DNA of 64,000 nucleotides, taken from contig OZ024666.1 of NCBI GenBank assembly GCA_964016415.1, positions 947,310-1,011,309 of the forward strand, in the 5' to 3' direction. Shown here one piece after another: positions 21,682 to 31,638 of this stretch; within the stretch, counting starts at the first letter, position 1; each line of letters opens with the position of its first letter. The notes under the pieces are model-generated. The model was not told the origin of the DNA. It searched no databases and worked only from the letters and a program-made list of their open reading frames with translations. The position numbers were made by a program, and so were the translations under genes. This DNA is from Erwinia sp. GTDB taxonomy: Bacteria; Pseudomonadota; Gammaproteobacteria; Enterobacterales; Enterobacteriaceae.

Positions 21682-23439
21682 TTATTGCCAATACTGGCGT
21701 TTCGCTTTTTGCAATTTTTCATAAGCGGCCAGCAATGACTGGTGCGCCGGAAATGCATGCAATTGTTCATCAACAGGTTGCAGACCATAAAAAGGGGCTT
21801 CACCACTGATGGCGGAAGACGCAGCCTCAACGCACTCTGTACCGTACATGCTTACAAAGGCATCATAATATTGCTCAGGGTCTCGTTGCTCATCGAGGCT
21901 TAGCGTGAGCAACGTTTGCAGACAGCGGTAATAATTAGCGCGTTCGGCAGAAAAAAGTGAGTCATTGAATTCACGCGTCCATTCAGTCCAGATGAGAGCT
22001 TGTTCCCTGTCTCCTCCCGCTAATGCCAGCATGGCTTTCAACTCACCAACACGCAACGTAAACCAGCCAGTGTCTTTACCTGTTGCAAGACCGAGTAACT
22101 CACGAACACGAGTAAAATCATCAAGGCCTTCATCATCGAAATGTTCAATCAGTGACAAATATTGCTCCTGTTCCCACTGACTTTCCGGCAAAGAGAGAAT
22201 GGTCTCACGCAAGGAGGCACCCATATTATTGTTTGCCAGCAACAGATCTTCAGCCGGATAGATATCGGACATACCCGGAACCAGAATACGGCAGGCATAG
22301 ACATCAAGGTGCTGATAGTCCGCGATATAGACCTCTTTTCCCTCAGAAGCAAAAATAGCCATCAGCGTATTCAATTCTTCGGCTGTAGCGCCACTGAATT
22401 GCCAGTCATGAAATGGGTAATCGGCTTCTTTTTTGAAGAGATCCCAGGAAATCAGACCACTGGAGTCGATAAAATGCGTCTCAAGATTGGCATGGTCGGC
22501 TACCTCGTCATCATCGAATGAAGGGGCAGTGAATACATCTAAATCTTTCAGACTTCGACCCTGCAGTAGCTCTGTTACTGTTCTTTCCAGTGCTACACCG
22601 AAATCAGGATGAGCACCAAAAGAGGCAAAACAGGTTCCGTTTGTTGGATTAAATAACACAACGCAAATCACCGGATAACGGCCACCCAGCGAGGCATCGT
22701 AAGCGAAAATCGGGAAACCTTCTGCTTCGAGGGCAGCAATCGCTTCAATCACGGCGGGATAACGTGCCAGCACCTGAGCCGGAATAGCAGGCAGAGAGAG
22801 TGACTCAGCGATAATATGGTTCTTGACATAGCGTTCAAATACCTCAGATAAGCCCTGCACACGAGCTTCTTCGCGGGTATTCCCGGCTGACATGCCATTT
22901 GAAACATAAAGATTACCAATGATATTCATTGGGATATAAATTACTTGCTGATCCGATTGCCGGATGAAAGGCAGGGCACAGATACCACGTGTAGCATTAC
23001 CTGATTGCAAATCAACCAGTTCGCTGGCCAGTAATTGCTGTTCCGGATCGTAAAACGCCCGCAAGTGGGCATCAAGGATCCCTGATGGCAGCTGATCATC
23101 TTCGGGAATCGGAAACCATTTTTCATCAGGGTAATGAACAAAATCACCCTCAGCGATCTGTTTTCCTAACCAAAAATCGGCGAAGAAATAGTTGGTGGAG
23201 AGTCGTTCAAAATATTCGCCCAAGGCAGAGGCGAGCGCAGCTTTTTTGCTTGCTCCCTTACCATTTGTGAAGCACAGCGGACAATCACGATCGCGGATGT
23301 GTACTGACCAGACATGAGGAACCGGATTTAACCACGAGGCTTCCTCAATATTGAAACCATGTGACTGCAATTGCTGCTGAAAACGAGTGATTGAATCTTC
23401 CAGTGCGGCATCTTTACCAGGGATGAATGTTTGTGTCAT
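21682..23439 (-). CDS. ycaO: YcaO, ATP-dependent YcaO-domain protein
   Basis: The 585-residue protein matches E. coli YcaO (586) throughout. The N-terminal YcaO domain (about 1-390) carries the ATP and Mg-binding blocks GKGASKKAALASALGEYFER, EEARVQGLSEVFERYVK and PATFEEV-like region, and the C-terminal third is a helical TPR-like domain (about 400-560). YcaO enzymes activate amide backbones with ATP. The enterobacterial stand-alone protein has been linked to RimO-dependent methylthiolation of ribosomal protein S12, but its exact reaction is not settled. No peptide precursor or partner E1-like gene is near, so a RiPP role is not suggested. It lies upstream of focA on the same strand. ycaP, between ycaO and serC in E. 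coli, is missing. Confidence 0.93.
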   Translation of the reverse strand: MTQTFIPGKDAALEDSITRFQQQLQSHGFNIEEASWLNPVPHVWSVHIRDRDCPLCFTNGKGASKKAALASALGEYFERLSTNYFFADFWLGKQIAEGDFVHYPDEKWFPIPEDDQLPSGILDAHLRAFYDPEQQLLASELVDLQSGNATRGICALPFIRQSDQQVIYIPMNIIGNLYVSNGMSAGNTREEARVQGLSEVFERYVKNHIIAESLSLPAIPAQVLARYPAVIEAIAALEAEGFPIFAYDASLGGRYPVICVVLFNPTNGTCFASFGAHPDFGVALERTVTELLQGRSLKDLDVFTAPSFDDDEVADHANLETHFIDSSGLISWDLFKKEADYPFHDWQFSGATAEELNTLMAIFASEGKEVYIADYQHLDVYACRILVPGMSDIYPAEDLLLANNNMGASLRETILSLPESQWEQEQYLSLIEHFDDEGLDDFTRVRELLGLATGKDTGWFTLRVGELKAMLALAGGDREQALIWTEWTREFNDSLFSAERANYYRCLQTLLTLSLDEQRDPEQYYDAFVSMYGTECVEAASSAISGEAPFYGLQPVDEQLHAFPAHQSLLAAYEKLQKAKRQYWQ

Positions 23440-23465
23440 GGGAATAACTTTCTGTAGGAGAGTGA

Positions 23466-23555
23466 TTACGTGCCATGATAGGCGCTTTTGCGCATATCAG
23501 CGAGGTATCGATCGGCATTTCCTACTGGCAGAAGGATAAAACGTTGCAGCGACAT
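23466..23555 (-). other. Possible small ORF or gene remnant upstream of ycaO
   Basis: An ATG at 23555 opens a 29-residue frame ending with TAA at 23466, 26 bases before ycaO. It reads MSLQRFILLPVGNADRYLAD and then nine more residues. The same frame continues upstream from the ATG for 13 hydrophobic codons (including IIFIIGFIIAA) back to a stop, so it looks like a membrane helix followed by a short tail, as at the C-terminus of a lost membrane protein. No ribosome site precedes the ATG. I do not recognise the family. It could equally be chance. Confidence 0.3.
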
Positions 23556-23611
23556 AGCGGCAATGATAAAACCAATGATAAAAATGATGGCTCAGTCTGT
23601 AGTGAGGAAAA

Positions 23612-24697
23612 ATGAATCAGGTGTTCAATTTTAGTTCTGGTCCGGCGATGTTGCCGGTGGAAGTGCTGCGTCGTGCGGAGCAGGAGCTGACCAACTGGCA
23701 GGGATTAGGAACATCCGTGATGGAAATTAGCCATCGCAGCAAAGAATTTATTCAGGTTGCCACCGAAGCAGAGCGTGATTTTCGTGACCTGCTAAAGATC
23801 CCTGATAATTATAAAGTGCTGTTTTGCCATGGTGGAGCACGTGCTCAGTTCGCCGCCGTACCCATGAATTTACTGGGTAATAAGCAAACTGCTGATTATG
23901 TTGACGGTGGTTACTGGGCGCAAAGCGCTATTAAAGAAGCTCAAAAATATTGTACTCCTCACGTCATCGAAGCCAGAACGACGCAACAAGAGTTGCGTGC
24001 CATCACGCCAATGGCGAGCTGGTCACTTTCTGACGATGCGGCCTATCTTCATTACTGCCCGAATGAAACCATTGATGGTATTGCCATCAACGAAGAACCG
24101 GATTTCGGCGACAGGGTCGTGGTAGCTGATCTCTCTTCTACCATTCTTTCCCAACCCCTACAGATTGAACGTTACGGTGTGATTTATGCCGGTGCGCAGA
24201 AAAACATCGGCCCTGCCGGATTAACCCTGGTTATTGTGCGCGAAGATTTGCTGGGTCATGCACAAAAAGCACTGCCATCTATTCTCGATTATCAGGTGCT
24301 AAGCGATAACGAATCGATGTTTAATACACCACCAACCTTCGCCTGGTATCTTTCAGGACTGGTATTTAAATGGCTGAAGGCACAGGGTGGTGTAGCTGAG
24401 ATGGACAAACGCAATCAGGCTAAAGCAGATTTACTTTATCGCACCATAGACAGCAGTGATTTCTATCGTAACGATGTGGCAATCTCTAACCGCTCTCGGA
24501 TGAATGTTCCCTTCCAGTTGGCGGATAACTCACTGGATGCGCTTTTCCTTAGCGAGTCTCAGGCTGCAGGCTTGCATGCCCTGAAAGGACACCGTGCAGT
24601 AGGGGGAATGCGCGCTTCGATTTATAACGCAATGCCTCTGGAAGGTGTACAAGCTCTGACAGAGTTTATGCTCGACTTCGCGCGCCGTCACGGTTGA
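23612..24697 (+). CDS. serC: Phosphoserine aminotransferase
   Basis: The 361-residue PLP enzyme matches E. coli SerC (362). It has the start [10 protein letters not shown], the substrate block [16 protein letters not shown] and the PLP lysine in [12 protein letters not shown]. The C-terminal block is [21 protein letters not shown]. It makes 3-phosphoserine from phosphohydroxypyruvate and also serves pyridoxal phosphate synthesis. AGTGAGGAAA precedes the ATG. aroA follows 88 bases later, with a hairpin between them. This is the classical mixed-function serC-aroA operon. Confidence 0.97.
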   Translation: MNQVFNFSSGPAMLPVEVLRRAEQELTNWQGLGTSVMEISHRSKEFIQVATEAERDFRDLLKIPDNYKVLFCHGGARAQFAAVPMNLLGNKQTADYVDGGYWAQSAIKEAQKYCTPHVIEARTTQQELRAITPMASWSLSDDAAYLHYCPNETIDGIAINEEPDFGDRVVVADLSSTILSQPLQIERYGVIYAGAQKNIGPAGLTLVIVREDLLGHAQKALPSILDYQVLSDNESMFNTPPTFAWYLSGLVFKWLKAQGGVAEMDKRNQAKADLLYRTIDSSDFYRNDVAISNRSRMNVPFQLADNSLDALFLSESQAAGLHALKGHRAVGGMRASIYNAMPLEGVQALTEFMLDFARRHG

Positions 24698-24732
24698 TTC
24701 ACACAACTGTTATCACGATTATTTCTATTCAG

Positions 24733-24760
24733 AAACCTCACTCTCCGGGTGAGGTTTTAG
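24733..24760 (+). terminator. Terminator-like hairpin between serC and aroA
   Basis: AAACCTCAC and GTGAGGTTT form a nine-base-pair stem with a seven-base loop, followed by a short T run. E. coli serC-aroA has a comparable attenuator that reduces, but does not stop, read-through to aroA. No separate promoter for aroA is evident in the remaining 25 bases. Confidence 0.65.
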
Positions 24761-24785
24761 CGTATCACGGGAGAAAACGTTACAC

Positions 24786-26072
24786 ATGCAGGATTCGCTG
24801 ACCTTACAACCTATTGCTTTTGTAGAGGGAACGGTTAATTTACCCGGTTCCAAAAGTGTCTCAAACCGTGCTTTGTTGTTAGCGGCTCTCGCCGAAGGGA
24901 CAACGCGGCTGACAAATTTATTAGACAGTGACGACGTGCGCCATATGTTGAATGCGTTATCTTCGTTGGGGATTGATTATACGCTTTCAGCCGACCGGAC
25001 TGTCTGCGAAGTGACAGGTAAAGGTGGACCGCTGATTGCCAGTTCCCCATTAACGTTATTCCTTGGTAATGCCGGAACGGCAATGCGACCGCTGGCTGCA
25101 GCACTTTGTCTGGGTAATAATGACATAGAACTGACCGGTGAGCCGCGCATGAAAGAGCGTCCAATCGGCCATTTGGTAGACGCCTTGCGTCAGGGTGGGG
25201 CCACGATTGATTATCTTGAAGCTGAAAATTATCCACCGTTACGCCTGCGAGGTGGTTTCAACGGTGGACAGGTCACCGTAGATGGCAGTGTTTCCAGTCA
25301 GTTCTTAACTGCATTACTGATGGCTGCCCCCCTTGCGCCTGAAGATACACAAATTACTATTTCCGGCGATCTGGTCTCGAAGCCCTATATTGATATCACG
25401 CTGAACATGATGCGTATCTTTGGCATCGAAGTGGAAAACCATCACTGGCAACAGTTCCATGTGAAAGGTGGTCAACAATATCGCTCGCCAGGTGATTATC
25501 TGGTTGAAGGTGACGCCTCTTCTGCCTCCTATTTTCTCGCAGCAGCGGCGATTAAAGGCGGTACAGTAAAAGTGACAGGTATTGGCCGTCACAGTATGCA
25601 GGGCGATATTCGCTTTGCCGATGTACTGGAAAAAATGGGTGCAACTGTGGTCTGGGGCGATGATTTTATCGCGTGTACCGGAGCACCATTAACCGGCGTT
25701 GATCTGGATATGAACCACATCCCCGATGCAGCGATGACAATAGCAACCACCGCCTTATTTGCATCAGGTCCCACGACGTTGCGTAATATTTATAACTGGC
25801 GCGTAAAAGAAACAGATCGCCTGGCAGCAATGGCCACTGAGTTGCGCAAAGTTGGTGCTGAGGTAGAAGAAGGGCAGGATTATATTCATGTTGTTCCACC
25901 AGTAGCATTAAGACATGCGGAAATCGCCACTTATAACGATCACCGTATGGCGATGTGTTTTTCGCTGGTAGCACTTTCAAAAACTCCGGTCACTATTCTC
26001 GATCCCGGGTGCACTGCAAAAACATTTCCTGAATATTTCTCGCAACTTGCCAAAATTAGCGTGCCTCAATAA
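24786..26072 (+). CDS. aroA: 5-enolpyruvylshikimate-3-phosphate synthase
   Basis: The 428-residue protein matches E. coli AroA (427). It keeps the shikimate-phosphate and PEP-binding blocks [38 protein letters not shown] near 95-112 and [20 protein letters not shown]. The C-terminal catalytic part is [19 protein letters not shown] and [16 protein letters not shown]. It carries out the sixth step of the shikimate pathway, joining shikimate-3-phosphate and PEP. It is a class I enzyme with the usual GNAGTAMRP loop. It is the second gene of the serC-aroA unit. Confidence 0.98.
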   Translation: MQDSLTLQPIAFVEGTVNLPGSKSVSNRALLLAALAEGTTRLTNLLDSDDVRHMLNALSSLGIDYTLSADRTVCEVTGKGGPLIASSPLTLFLGNAGTAMRPLAAALCLGNNDIELTGEPRMKERPIGHLVDALRQGGATIDYLEAENYPPLRLRGGFNGGQVTVDGSVSSQFLTALLMAAPLAPEDTQITISGDLVSKPYIDITLNMMRIFGIEVENHHWQQFHVKGGQQYRSPGDYLVEGDASSASYFLAAAAIKGGTVKVTGIGRHSMQGDIRFADVLEKMGATVVWGDDFIACTGAPLTGVDLDMNHIPDAAMTIATTALFASGPTTLRNIYNWRVKETDRLAAMATELRKVGAEVEEGQDYIHVVPPVALRHAEIATYNDHRMAMCFSLVALSKTPVTILDPGCTAKTFPEYFSQLAKISVPQ

Positions 26073-26245
26073 AAGAGGATTTGTGGGTATCTGACGAGAG
26101 GTACCCGCATTATTTCCCGGCTGAAGCAGAGCGTGCCGGCAGACCTTTTTTATCTTCTGCTGTGAAAATGTCACTTTCCTGTCTGCAGAAGCGTATAGTA
26201 TGCGCCGATATTTCCCTGAGTAGTAAAACGACAGGAGAACACCTC

Positions 26246-26953
26246 ATGGCTTTAACGCCTGTGATCACAATTGATGGCCCTGGTGGGGCGGGTAAAGGCA
26301 CGCTGTGCAAAGCGTTAGCCGGAATATTGCATTGGCATCTGCTCGATTCAGGTGCTATCTATCGCGTGCTGGCACTGGCTGCTCTGCACCATCATGTTGA
26401 TCTTGCCTCGGAAGAGGCGCTGGTACCGATCGCCACACATCTGGATGTGCGTTTCCTGACTGGCCCGGAGGAATTACGCGTTATCCTGGAAGGCGAAGAT
26501 GTTTCAGCGGCTATCCGCAGTCAGGAAGTGAGTAATACCGCATCAAAGGTGGCTGTTTTTCCACGCGTGCGTGAAGCGTTGTTGCGGCGTCAACGCGCAT
26601 TTCGTGAAGCTCCCGGATTAATCGCAGATGGACGGGATATGGGCACGGTGGTTTTTCCGGACGCACCGGTGAAAATTTTTCTTGATGCCAGTCCCGAGAA
26701 ACGCGCTGAGCGTCGCATGCGACAGTTGCAGGAAGGCGGTTTTAGTGTTAACTTTGACCGCCTTTTATCTGAGATAAAAGAGCGTGATGATCGCGATCGC
26801 CAGCGAACGGTAGCGCCACTGGTACCAGCTTCTGATGCTCTGGTATTAGATTCGACAGCTATGACTATTGAGCAAGTGATTGAAACAGCATTGCATTATG
26901 TCTGTAAAACTCTTAACTTGCCCGGCGTTCAGGCCCCGACATCACGCAGTTGA
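26246..26953 (+). CDS. cmk: Cytidylate kinase
   Basis: The 235-residue protein matches E. coli Cmk (227). The P-loop GPGGAGKGT is at about 11-19. The blocks [47 protein letters not shown] and [17 protein letters not shown] are conserved. It phosphorylates CMP and dCMP. The frame is open 55 codons further upstream, but ATG 26246 gives the family start and has AGGAG. The C-terminus is about eight residues longer than in E. coli and ends in a Pro/Ser-rich tail. rpsA follows about 100 bases later, as usual. Confidence 0.96.
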   Translation: MALTPVITIDGPGGAGKGTLCKALAGILHWHLLDSGAIYRVLALAALHHHVDLASEEALVPIATHLDVRFLTGPEELRVILEGEDVSAAIRSQEVSNTASKVAVFPRVREALLRRQRAFREAPGLIADGRDMGTVVFPDAPVKIFLDASPEKRAERRMRQLQEGGFSVNFDRLLSEIKERDDRDRQRTVAPLVPASDALVLDSTAMTIEQVIETALHYVCKTLNLPGVQAPTSRS

Positions 26954-27055
26954 AAATTTAACCCTGTAATATGGATATTTCCGGGCATGTAAAACAACCC
27001 CACCCGTCAGGATGTTAGGTGGACGTTAAATTGAAGAATCAATAAGATTATCAAT

Positions 27056-28729
27056 ATGACTGAATCTTTTGCTCAACTTTTTGAAGAATCCCTTAAAGAG
27101 ATCGAAACCCGTCCTGGTTCCATTGTGCGCGGCGTTGTTGTTTCTATCGACAAAGACGTTGTACTGGTCGATGCCGGTCTGAAATCTGAATCTGCAATTC
27201 CTGTAGAGCAGTTTAAAAACGCTGCGGGCGAGCTGGAAATCCAGGTAGGCGACGAAGTTGATGTTGCTCTGGATGCCGTAGAAGACGGATTTGGTGAAAC
27301 GCTGCTGTCACGCGAAAAAGCCAAACGTCATGAAGCATGGATTACGCTGGAAAAAGCGTATGAAGAAGCTGAAACTGTTACTGGCATCATCAATGGCAAA
27401 GTCAAAGGTGGTTTCACTGTTGAGCTGAACGGTATACGTGCATTCCTGCCAGGATCACTGGTTGATGTGCGTCCGGTTCGTGACACTCTGCACCTTGAAG
27501 GCAAAGAACTTGAATTCAAAGTGATCAAACTGGATCAGAAACGTAACAACGTGGTGGTTTCACGCCGTGCGGTTATCGAGTCTGAAAACAGTGCAGAGCG
27601 CGATCAACTGCTGGAAAATCTGCAGGAAGGCATGGAAGTTAAAGGTATCGTTAAGAACCTTACTGACTACGGTGCATTTGTTGATTTGGGCGGTGTTGAT
27701 GGCCTGTTGCACATCACTGATATGGCGTGGAAGCGTGTTAAGCATCCAAGCGAGATCGTCAATGTTGGCGATGAAATCACGGTGAAAGTGCTGAAGTTCG
27801 ATCGCGAACGTACACGTGTTTCTCTTGGCCTGAAACAGCTGGGCGAAGATCCATGGGTGGCAATTGCGAAACGCTATCCGGAAAGCACCCGTCTGACTGG
27901 TCGTGTAACCAACCTGACTGATTATGGCTGCTTCGTTGAAATCGAGGAAGGCGTTGAAGGTCTGGTACACGTTTCAGAAATGGACTGGACTAACAAAAAT
28001 ATCCACCCATCTAAAGTAGTTAACGTCGGTGACGTTGTTGAAGTGATGGTACTGGATATCGATGAAGAGCGTCGCCGTATCTCTCTGGGTCTGAAGCAAT
28101 GCAAATCTAACCCATGGCAGCTGTTTGCTGAGACTCACAATAAAGGCGATCGTGTTGAAGGTAAAATCAAGTCAATCACTGACTTTGGTATCTTCATTGG
28201 CCTTGATGGCGGCATCGATGGTCTGGTTCATCTGTCTGACATTTCCTGGAATGCGACAGGTGAAGAAGCCGTTCGTGAGTACAAAAAAGGTGATGAAATC
28301 GCCGCTGTTGTTCTGCAGGTTGATGCAGAGCGTGAGCGTATATCGCTGGGCGTGAAGCAACTGGCAGAAGATCCATTCAATAACTTTGTCGCTGTTAACA
28401 AAAAAGGTGCTATCGTTAACGGTAAAGTCACTGCAGTGGATGCCAAAGGTGCAACCATTGAGCTGGCTGACGGTGTTGAAGGCTATCTGCGTGCATCTGA
28501 AGCCTCACTGGATCGTATCGAAGATGCGACTCTGGTGCTGAGTGTTGGTGATGATGTTGAAGCTAAATTCACTGGCGTTGATCGTAAAAACCGCGTAGTG
28601 AGCCTTTCTGTTCGCGCGAAAGATCAGGCTGATGAGAAAGAAGCTATCAATACTGTCAATACCAAGCAGGAAGAAGGTAACTTCTCTAATGCAATGGCAG
28701 AAGCATTCAAAGCGGCTAAAGGCGAGTAA
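27056..28729 (+). CDS. rpsA: 30S ribosomal protein S1
   Basis: The 557-residue protein has the E. coli S1 length and six S1 (OB-fold) repeats. The first two bind the ribosome through S2, and the others (starting near 190, 275, 360 and 450) bind mRNA, with the recurring pattern [20 protein letters not shown]. It unfolds structured mRNA leaders on the 30S subunit. The start ATG lacks a strong ribosome site, which is typical: in E. coli the leader folds into hairpins and S1 represses its own synthesis there. A hairpin without a T tract lies just after the gene (28743-28763). Confidence 0.98.
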   Translation: MTESFAQLFEESLKEIETRPGSIVRGVVVSIDKDVVLVDAGLKSESAIPVEQFKNAAGELEIQVGDEVDVALDAVEDGFGETLLSREKAKRHEAWITLEKAYEEAETVTGIINGKVKGGFTVELNGIRAFLPGSLVDVRPVRDTLHLEGKELEFKVIKLDQKRNNVVVSRRAVIESENSAERDQLLENLQEGMEVKGIVKNLTDYGAFVDLGGVDGLLHITDMAWKRVKHPSEIVNVGDEITVKVLKFDRERTRVSLGLKQLGEDPWVAIAKRYPESTRLTGRVTNLTDYGCFVEIEEGVEGLVHVSEMDWTNKNIHPSKVVNVGDVVEVMVLDIDEERRRISLGLKQCKSNPWQLFAETHNKGDRVEGKIKSITDFGIFIGLDGGIDGLVHLSDISWNATGEEAVREYKKGDEIAAVVLQVDAERERISLGVKQLAEDPFNNFVAVNKKGAIVNGKVTAVDAKGATIELADGVEGYLRASEASLDRIEDATLVLSVGDDVEAKFTGVDRKNRVVSLSVRAKDQADEKEAINTVNTKQEEGNFSNAMAEAFKAAKGE

Positions 28730-28813
28730 CATTGCTTAACTGTTCCGGGGTGATTTCCCGGAAGCAGTCTCTGCTGTTAAAGTGATTCCCGACTGGAATT
28801 AACCGGAGGATTT

Positions 28814-29113
28814 ATGACTAAGTCAGAATTGATTGAGCGCCTGGCAAACCAGCATACTCACATCCAGGCAAAACTGGTTGAGGATGCGGTAAAAGAGATG
28901 CTCGAACACATGGCAACGACGTTGGCCGATGGTGAACGTATCGAAATCCGGGGCTTCGGCAGTTTTTCTTTGCACTATCGTGCACCTCGTACCGGACGTA
29001 ATCCGAAAACCGGCGATAAAGTGGAGCTGGAAGGTAAATACGTTCCTCACTTTAAGCCGGGGAAAGAGTTGCGCGACAGAGCAAATATTTACGGTCAAGC
29101 TGGCAGTATTTGA
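28814..29113 (+). CDS. ihfB: Integration host factor beta subunit
   Basis: The 99-residue protein is nearly identical to E. coli IhfB over 94 residues, then adds QAGSI. The DNA-bending arm with [20 protein letters not shown] carries the intercalating proline. With IhfA it makes a sharp bend at specific sites used in recombination, replication and transcription. GGAGGA precedes the ATG. It follows rpsA by 84 bases and ends at a strong terminator. Confidence 0.97.
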   Translation: MTKSELIERLANQHTHIQAKLVEDAVKEMLEHMATTLADGERIEIRGFGSFSLHYRAPRTGRNPKTGDKVELEGKYVPHFKPGKELRDRANIYGQAGSI

Positions 29114-29153
29114 CAGCACACATCTCTGATGTGAACTCATAGCAATGAAACAA

Positions 29154-29179
29154 ACCCCGCAGCGATGCGGGGTTTTTTT
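29154..29179 (+). terminator. Rho-independent terminator after ihfB
   Basis: ACCCCGCA and TGCGGGGT form an eight-base-pair stem with a GCGA tetraloop, followed by seven T. It isolates ihfB from the comEC remnant. Confidence 0.93.
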
Positions 29180-29222
29180 ATCGGTTTAATGCTCTGGCTT
29201 TGTATCCGGGGATGCATAAAAC

Positions 29223-29236
29223 TGCAATTAATTGCA
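29223..29236. other. Perfect 14-base palindrome upstream of comEC
   Basis: TGCAATTAATTGCA is a perfect palindrome, 107 bases before the comEC start codon. It resembles an operator-like dyad, but no regulator can be assigned. Confidence 0.4.
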
Positions 29237-29342
29237 AATAGATAAAAATACTCAGACACGTCCCGAAGATTGCAAGCTTCCTGAAAACCATCTTATCGAT
29301 AAAGGGGTAAGCTGAATACTCGTTAAACAAGCGAGTTTTCGT

Positions 29343-31603
29343 ATGCCATTACCGCTTAACCATCTGGCTTTGTTTGTCATTCTGGCAACGTTACCCTTAT
29401 TAGTATTGCCCCGATTGCCAGATGCTAACACCACTCTGTTTCTGCTGATCCTGGCGTTATCATCCACGCCCATTAAGCGCGTATGGGCAAGGAATAGTCG
29501 TTTAACCATACTGTTTTTTTATCCGCCAGCTATTCGGCTCATCAGAGTCTGGCGCCACTGGAACATTATACCGGAAAGGCAATCCATGCTGAGGTCAAAG
29601 TTACTGGGTATGACCCTGAACGACAGCAACTAAAGCTGAGATTGATTAAAGTGAACCATCAATGGATCTATCCTCCGCTCCATGCGGTGATTAAATCTGT
29701 CGGTGAGGATGACTATTGTGTTGGCCAGCGCTGGGCTATGACACTGAAATTACGACCCGTACACAGTTATCTGAACGAGGGCGGATATGATTTGCAACGG
29801 CAGGCACTGGCAAAGGCTACTCCGTTTACGGGAAAGATAACTAACGCGTATCCGTTACAGTCAGCCTGCGACTGGCATGGTCGTTTACTGAAGCAGTATC
29901 AGAGTCACTATCAGCATTTCACCTGGTCACAGGTGCTGATGGCGTTATTGTTCGGGCAGCGTGAATCTATCACTGCACCAATTAATCAGCTGTTACGCGA
30001 AACCGGGATTGCCCATTTAATGGCGATTTCGGGTATGCATATTGGTCTTGCTGCGACTTTCGGTGTGCTCGGTGGCCGGCTGGCACAGCTTTTTTTTCCC
30101 GCGAACAGCATAGGCTATCGATTCCCCTTATTGTGTGGTCTGGTTGTCGCGTTCATTTATACCCTCATTTCTGGTGCTGCTCCTCCGGCCCTCCGGGCGA
30201 TGCTGGCGTTATTTACCTGGCTACTGCTAAAAGTACGTGGTTATCACTGCAGTGGATGGCATATCTGGCGATGTTGTATTGCTGCGATCCTGTTTTTTGA
30301 TCCACTGAGTATTCTTTCTGAAAGTTTATGGTTATCGGCGCTGGCGGTGGGTGCCTTACTCACGTGGTACACATTTTTCCCTCTACGCTTGCGAGTAAAA
30401 GGGTGGGGATGGCAATGGTTGTTACGCTTACTGCATTTGCAGGCAGGGCTATTTATCTTACTGATGCCGATACAAATGATGTTGTTTCATGGCATCAGTT
30501 TCAGTGCCATGGTGGCCAATATGTGGGCAGTGCCGCTGGTGGGGCTATTCACCGTCCCTTTGTTACTGGCAGGATTGTTACTGCAGCCAGTTCCGGGGAT
30601 AACGCATTTGCTCTGGTGGTTAGCGGATAAAAGTCTGGTATTGGTGTTCATTCCATTACAGTATCTCCCTACAGGCTGGGTTAACGTCGGTCAACAGCAG
30701 GCAGGTTACGCCGTGTTGATCTGGGCGCTATTATTGTGCTGGCGTGCATCTTTTTTACGAAGCTCACCGTTCACAGCAATCAGCGCTTTGCTGCTTATTA
30801 TTATCTGGCAGAAGGGTAAGGAACCACCTGACTGGCGAGTCGATATGCTTGATGTCGGCCACGGTCTGGCAGTGGTTATTTCAGCCGGCGATCGGGCGAT
30901 AATTTACGATACGGGAAATCGCTGGCAAAACGGTGATGCTGCACAACGTTATATTGTTCCCTGGCTCAAGTGGCATGGATTAAAAATAGACCATATCATT
31001 TTGAGTCATGAACATCTCGACCATATCGGTGGATTGGATAGTCTGATAAATCATTATCCCGATGCAGCGGTACACAGCCATTTATCACAGAGTGAGCACC
31101 AACCTTGTCATCGAGGTGTTAACTGGCAGTGGCAAGGTTTGACGATGCAGATGTTGTGGCCTGAGTAAGGAGAAAAACATGCGGGTAATAACCAGTCATG
31201 CGTTGTTCTGGTCAGCGATGGCCGCTGGCGTCTTCTTTTGACGGGTGATCTGGAGGCAGAAGCAGAACAGCTCCTGGTGAAAAAATATCGCCATCTGTTG
31301 AGGGCAGATTTATTACAGGTCGCACACCATGGCAGCCGTACCTCGTCAACCGCCCCGTTTCTGCGTGCTGTGGCGGCTTCCGCGGGTATGGCATTAGCTG
31401 CCAGATTCAATGCATGGGGTTTTCCGGCAAAAGCAGTACGTCAGCGTTTTGCCGAACACGGTTATCGATGGTTCGACACTGCCCGGGATGGACAGGTAAC
31501 GGCATGGTTTTACAACGATTATTGGCACATTGCGGGTTTGAGAACGCAAATAAAACCACGCTGGTTTCACGACTGGTTTGGCGTACCGCGTGATTCCAGG
31601 TAG
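29343..31603 (+). pseudogene. ycaI: Broken comEC (ycaI) DNA-uptake channel gene
   Basis: The region encodes a protein of about 754 codons when repaired, exactly the length of E. coli YcaI, a ComEC/Rec2 homologue. ComEC forms the inner-membrane channel for single-stranded DNA uptake, with a C-terminal beta-lactamase-fold domain. The N-terminus (29343 on) is in frame until CTG and a run of seven T at 29514-29520. An eighth T would restore LFFLSASYSAHQSL and join the frame that runs from there. The competence domain (AHLMAISGMHIGLAA) is intact. A single TAA at 31166-31168, most simply from CAA, then cuts the C-terminal domain after the motif HEHLDHIGGLD. The rest (GNNQSCVVLVSDGRWRLLLT, VAHHGSRTSS) continues in the same frame to a stop at 31603. 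Two lesions and otherwise clean frames suggest recent loss. Confidence 0.88.
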
Positions 31604-31606
31604 AAT
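31578..31606 (+). promoter_or_regulatory. Candidate promoter for msbA-lpxK
   Basis: TTGGCG (31578-31583) and TAGAAT (31601-31606) are 17 bases apart, matching the sigma-70 hexamers at 4/6 and 5/6. It overlaps the last codons of comEC and would start transcription about 25 bases before msbA. It would let the essential msbA-lpxK pair be expressed despite the broken gene upstream. Confidence 0.5.
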
Positions 31607-31638
31607 AGTCGGCTAGTCCATTTTACGCTGGTTAAATA

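Noticed and set aside
21682..23439. YcaO as part of a peptide-modifying (RiPP) cluster with an unknown precursor
   Set aside because: The protein is the stand-alone enterobacterial YcaO in its usual place next to focA. No precursor, E1-like protein, protease or transporter is near. The small ORF at 23466-23555 lacks a Cys/Ser/Thr-rich core.
29642..31168. 508-codon frame as a separate, functional ComEC-like gene
   Set aside because: It is the middle of comEC, out of frame with its own N-terminus only because of one missing T. It lacks its own start signal and stops before the end of the C-terminal domain.
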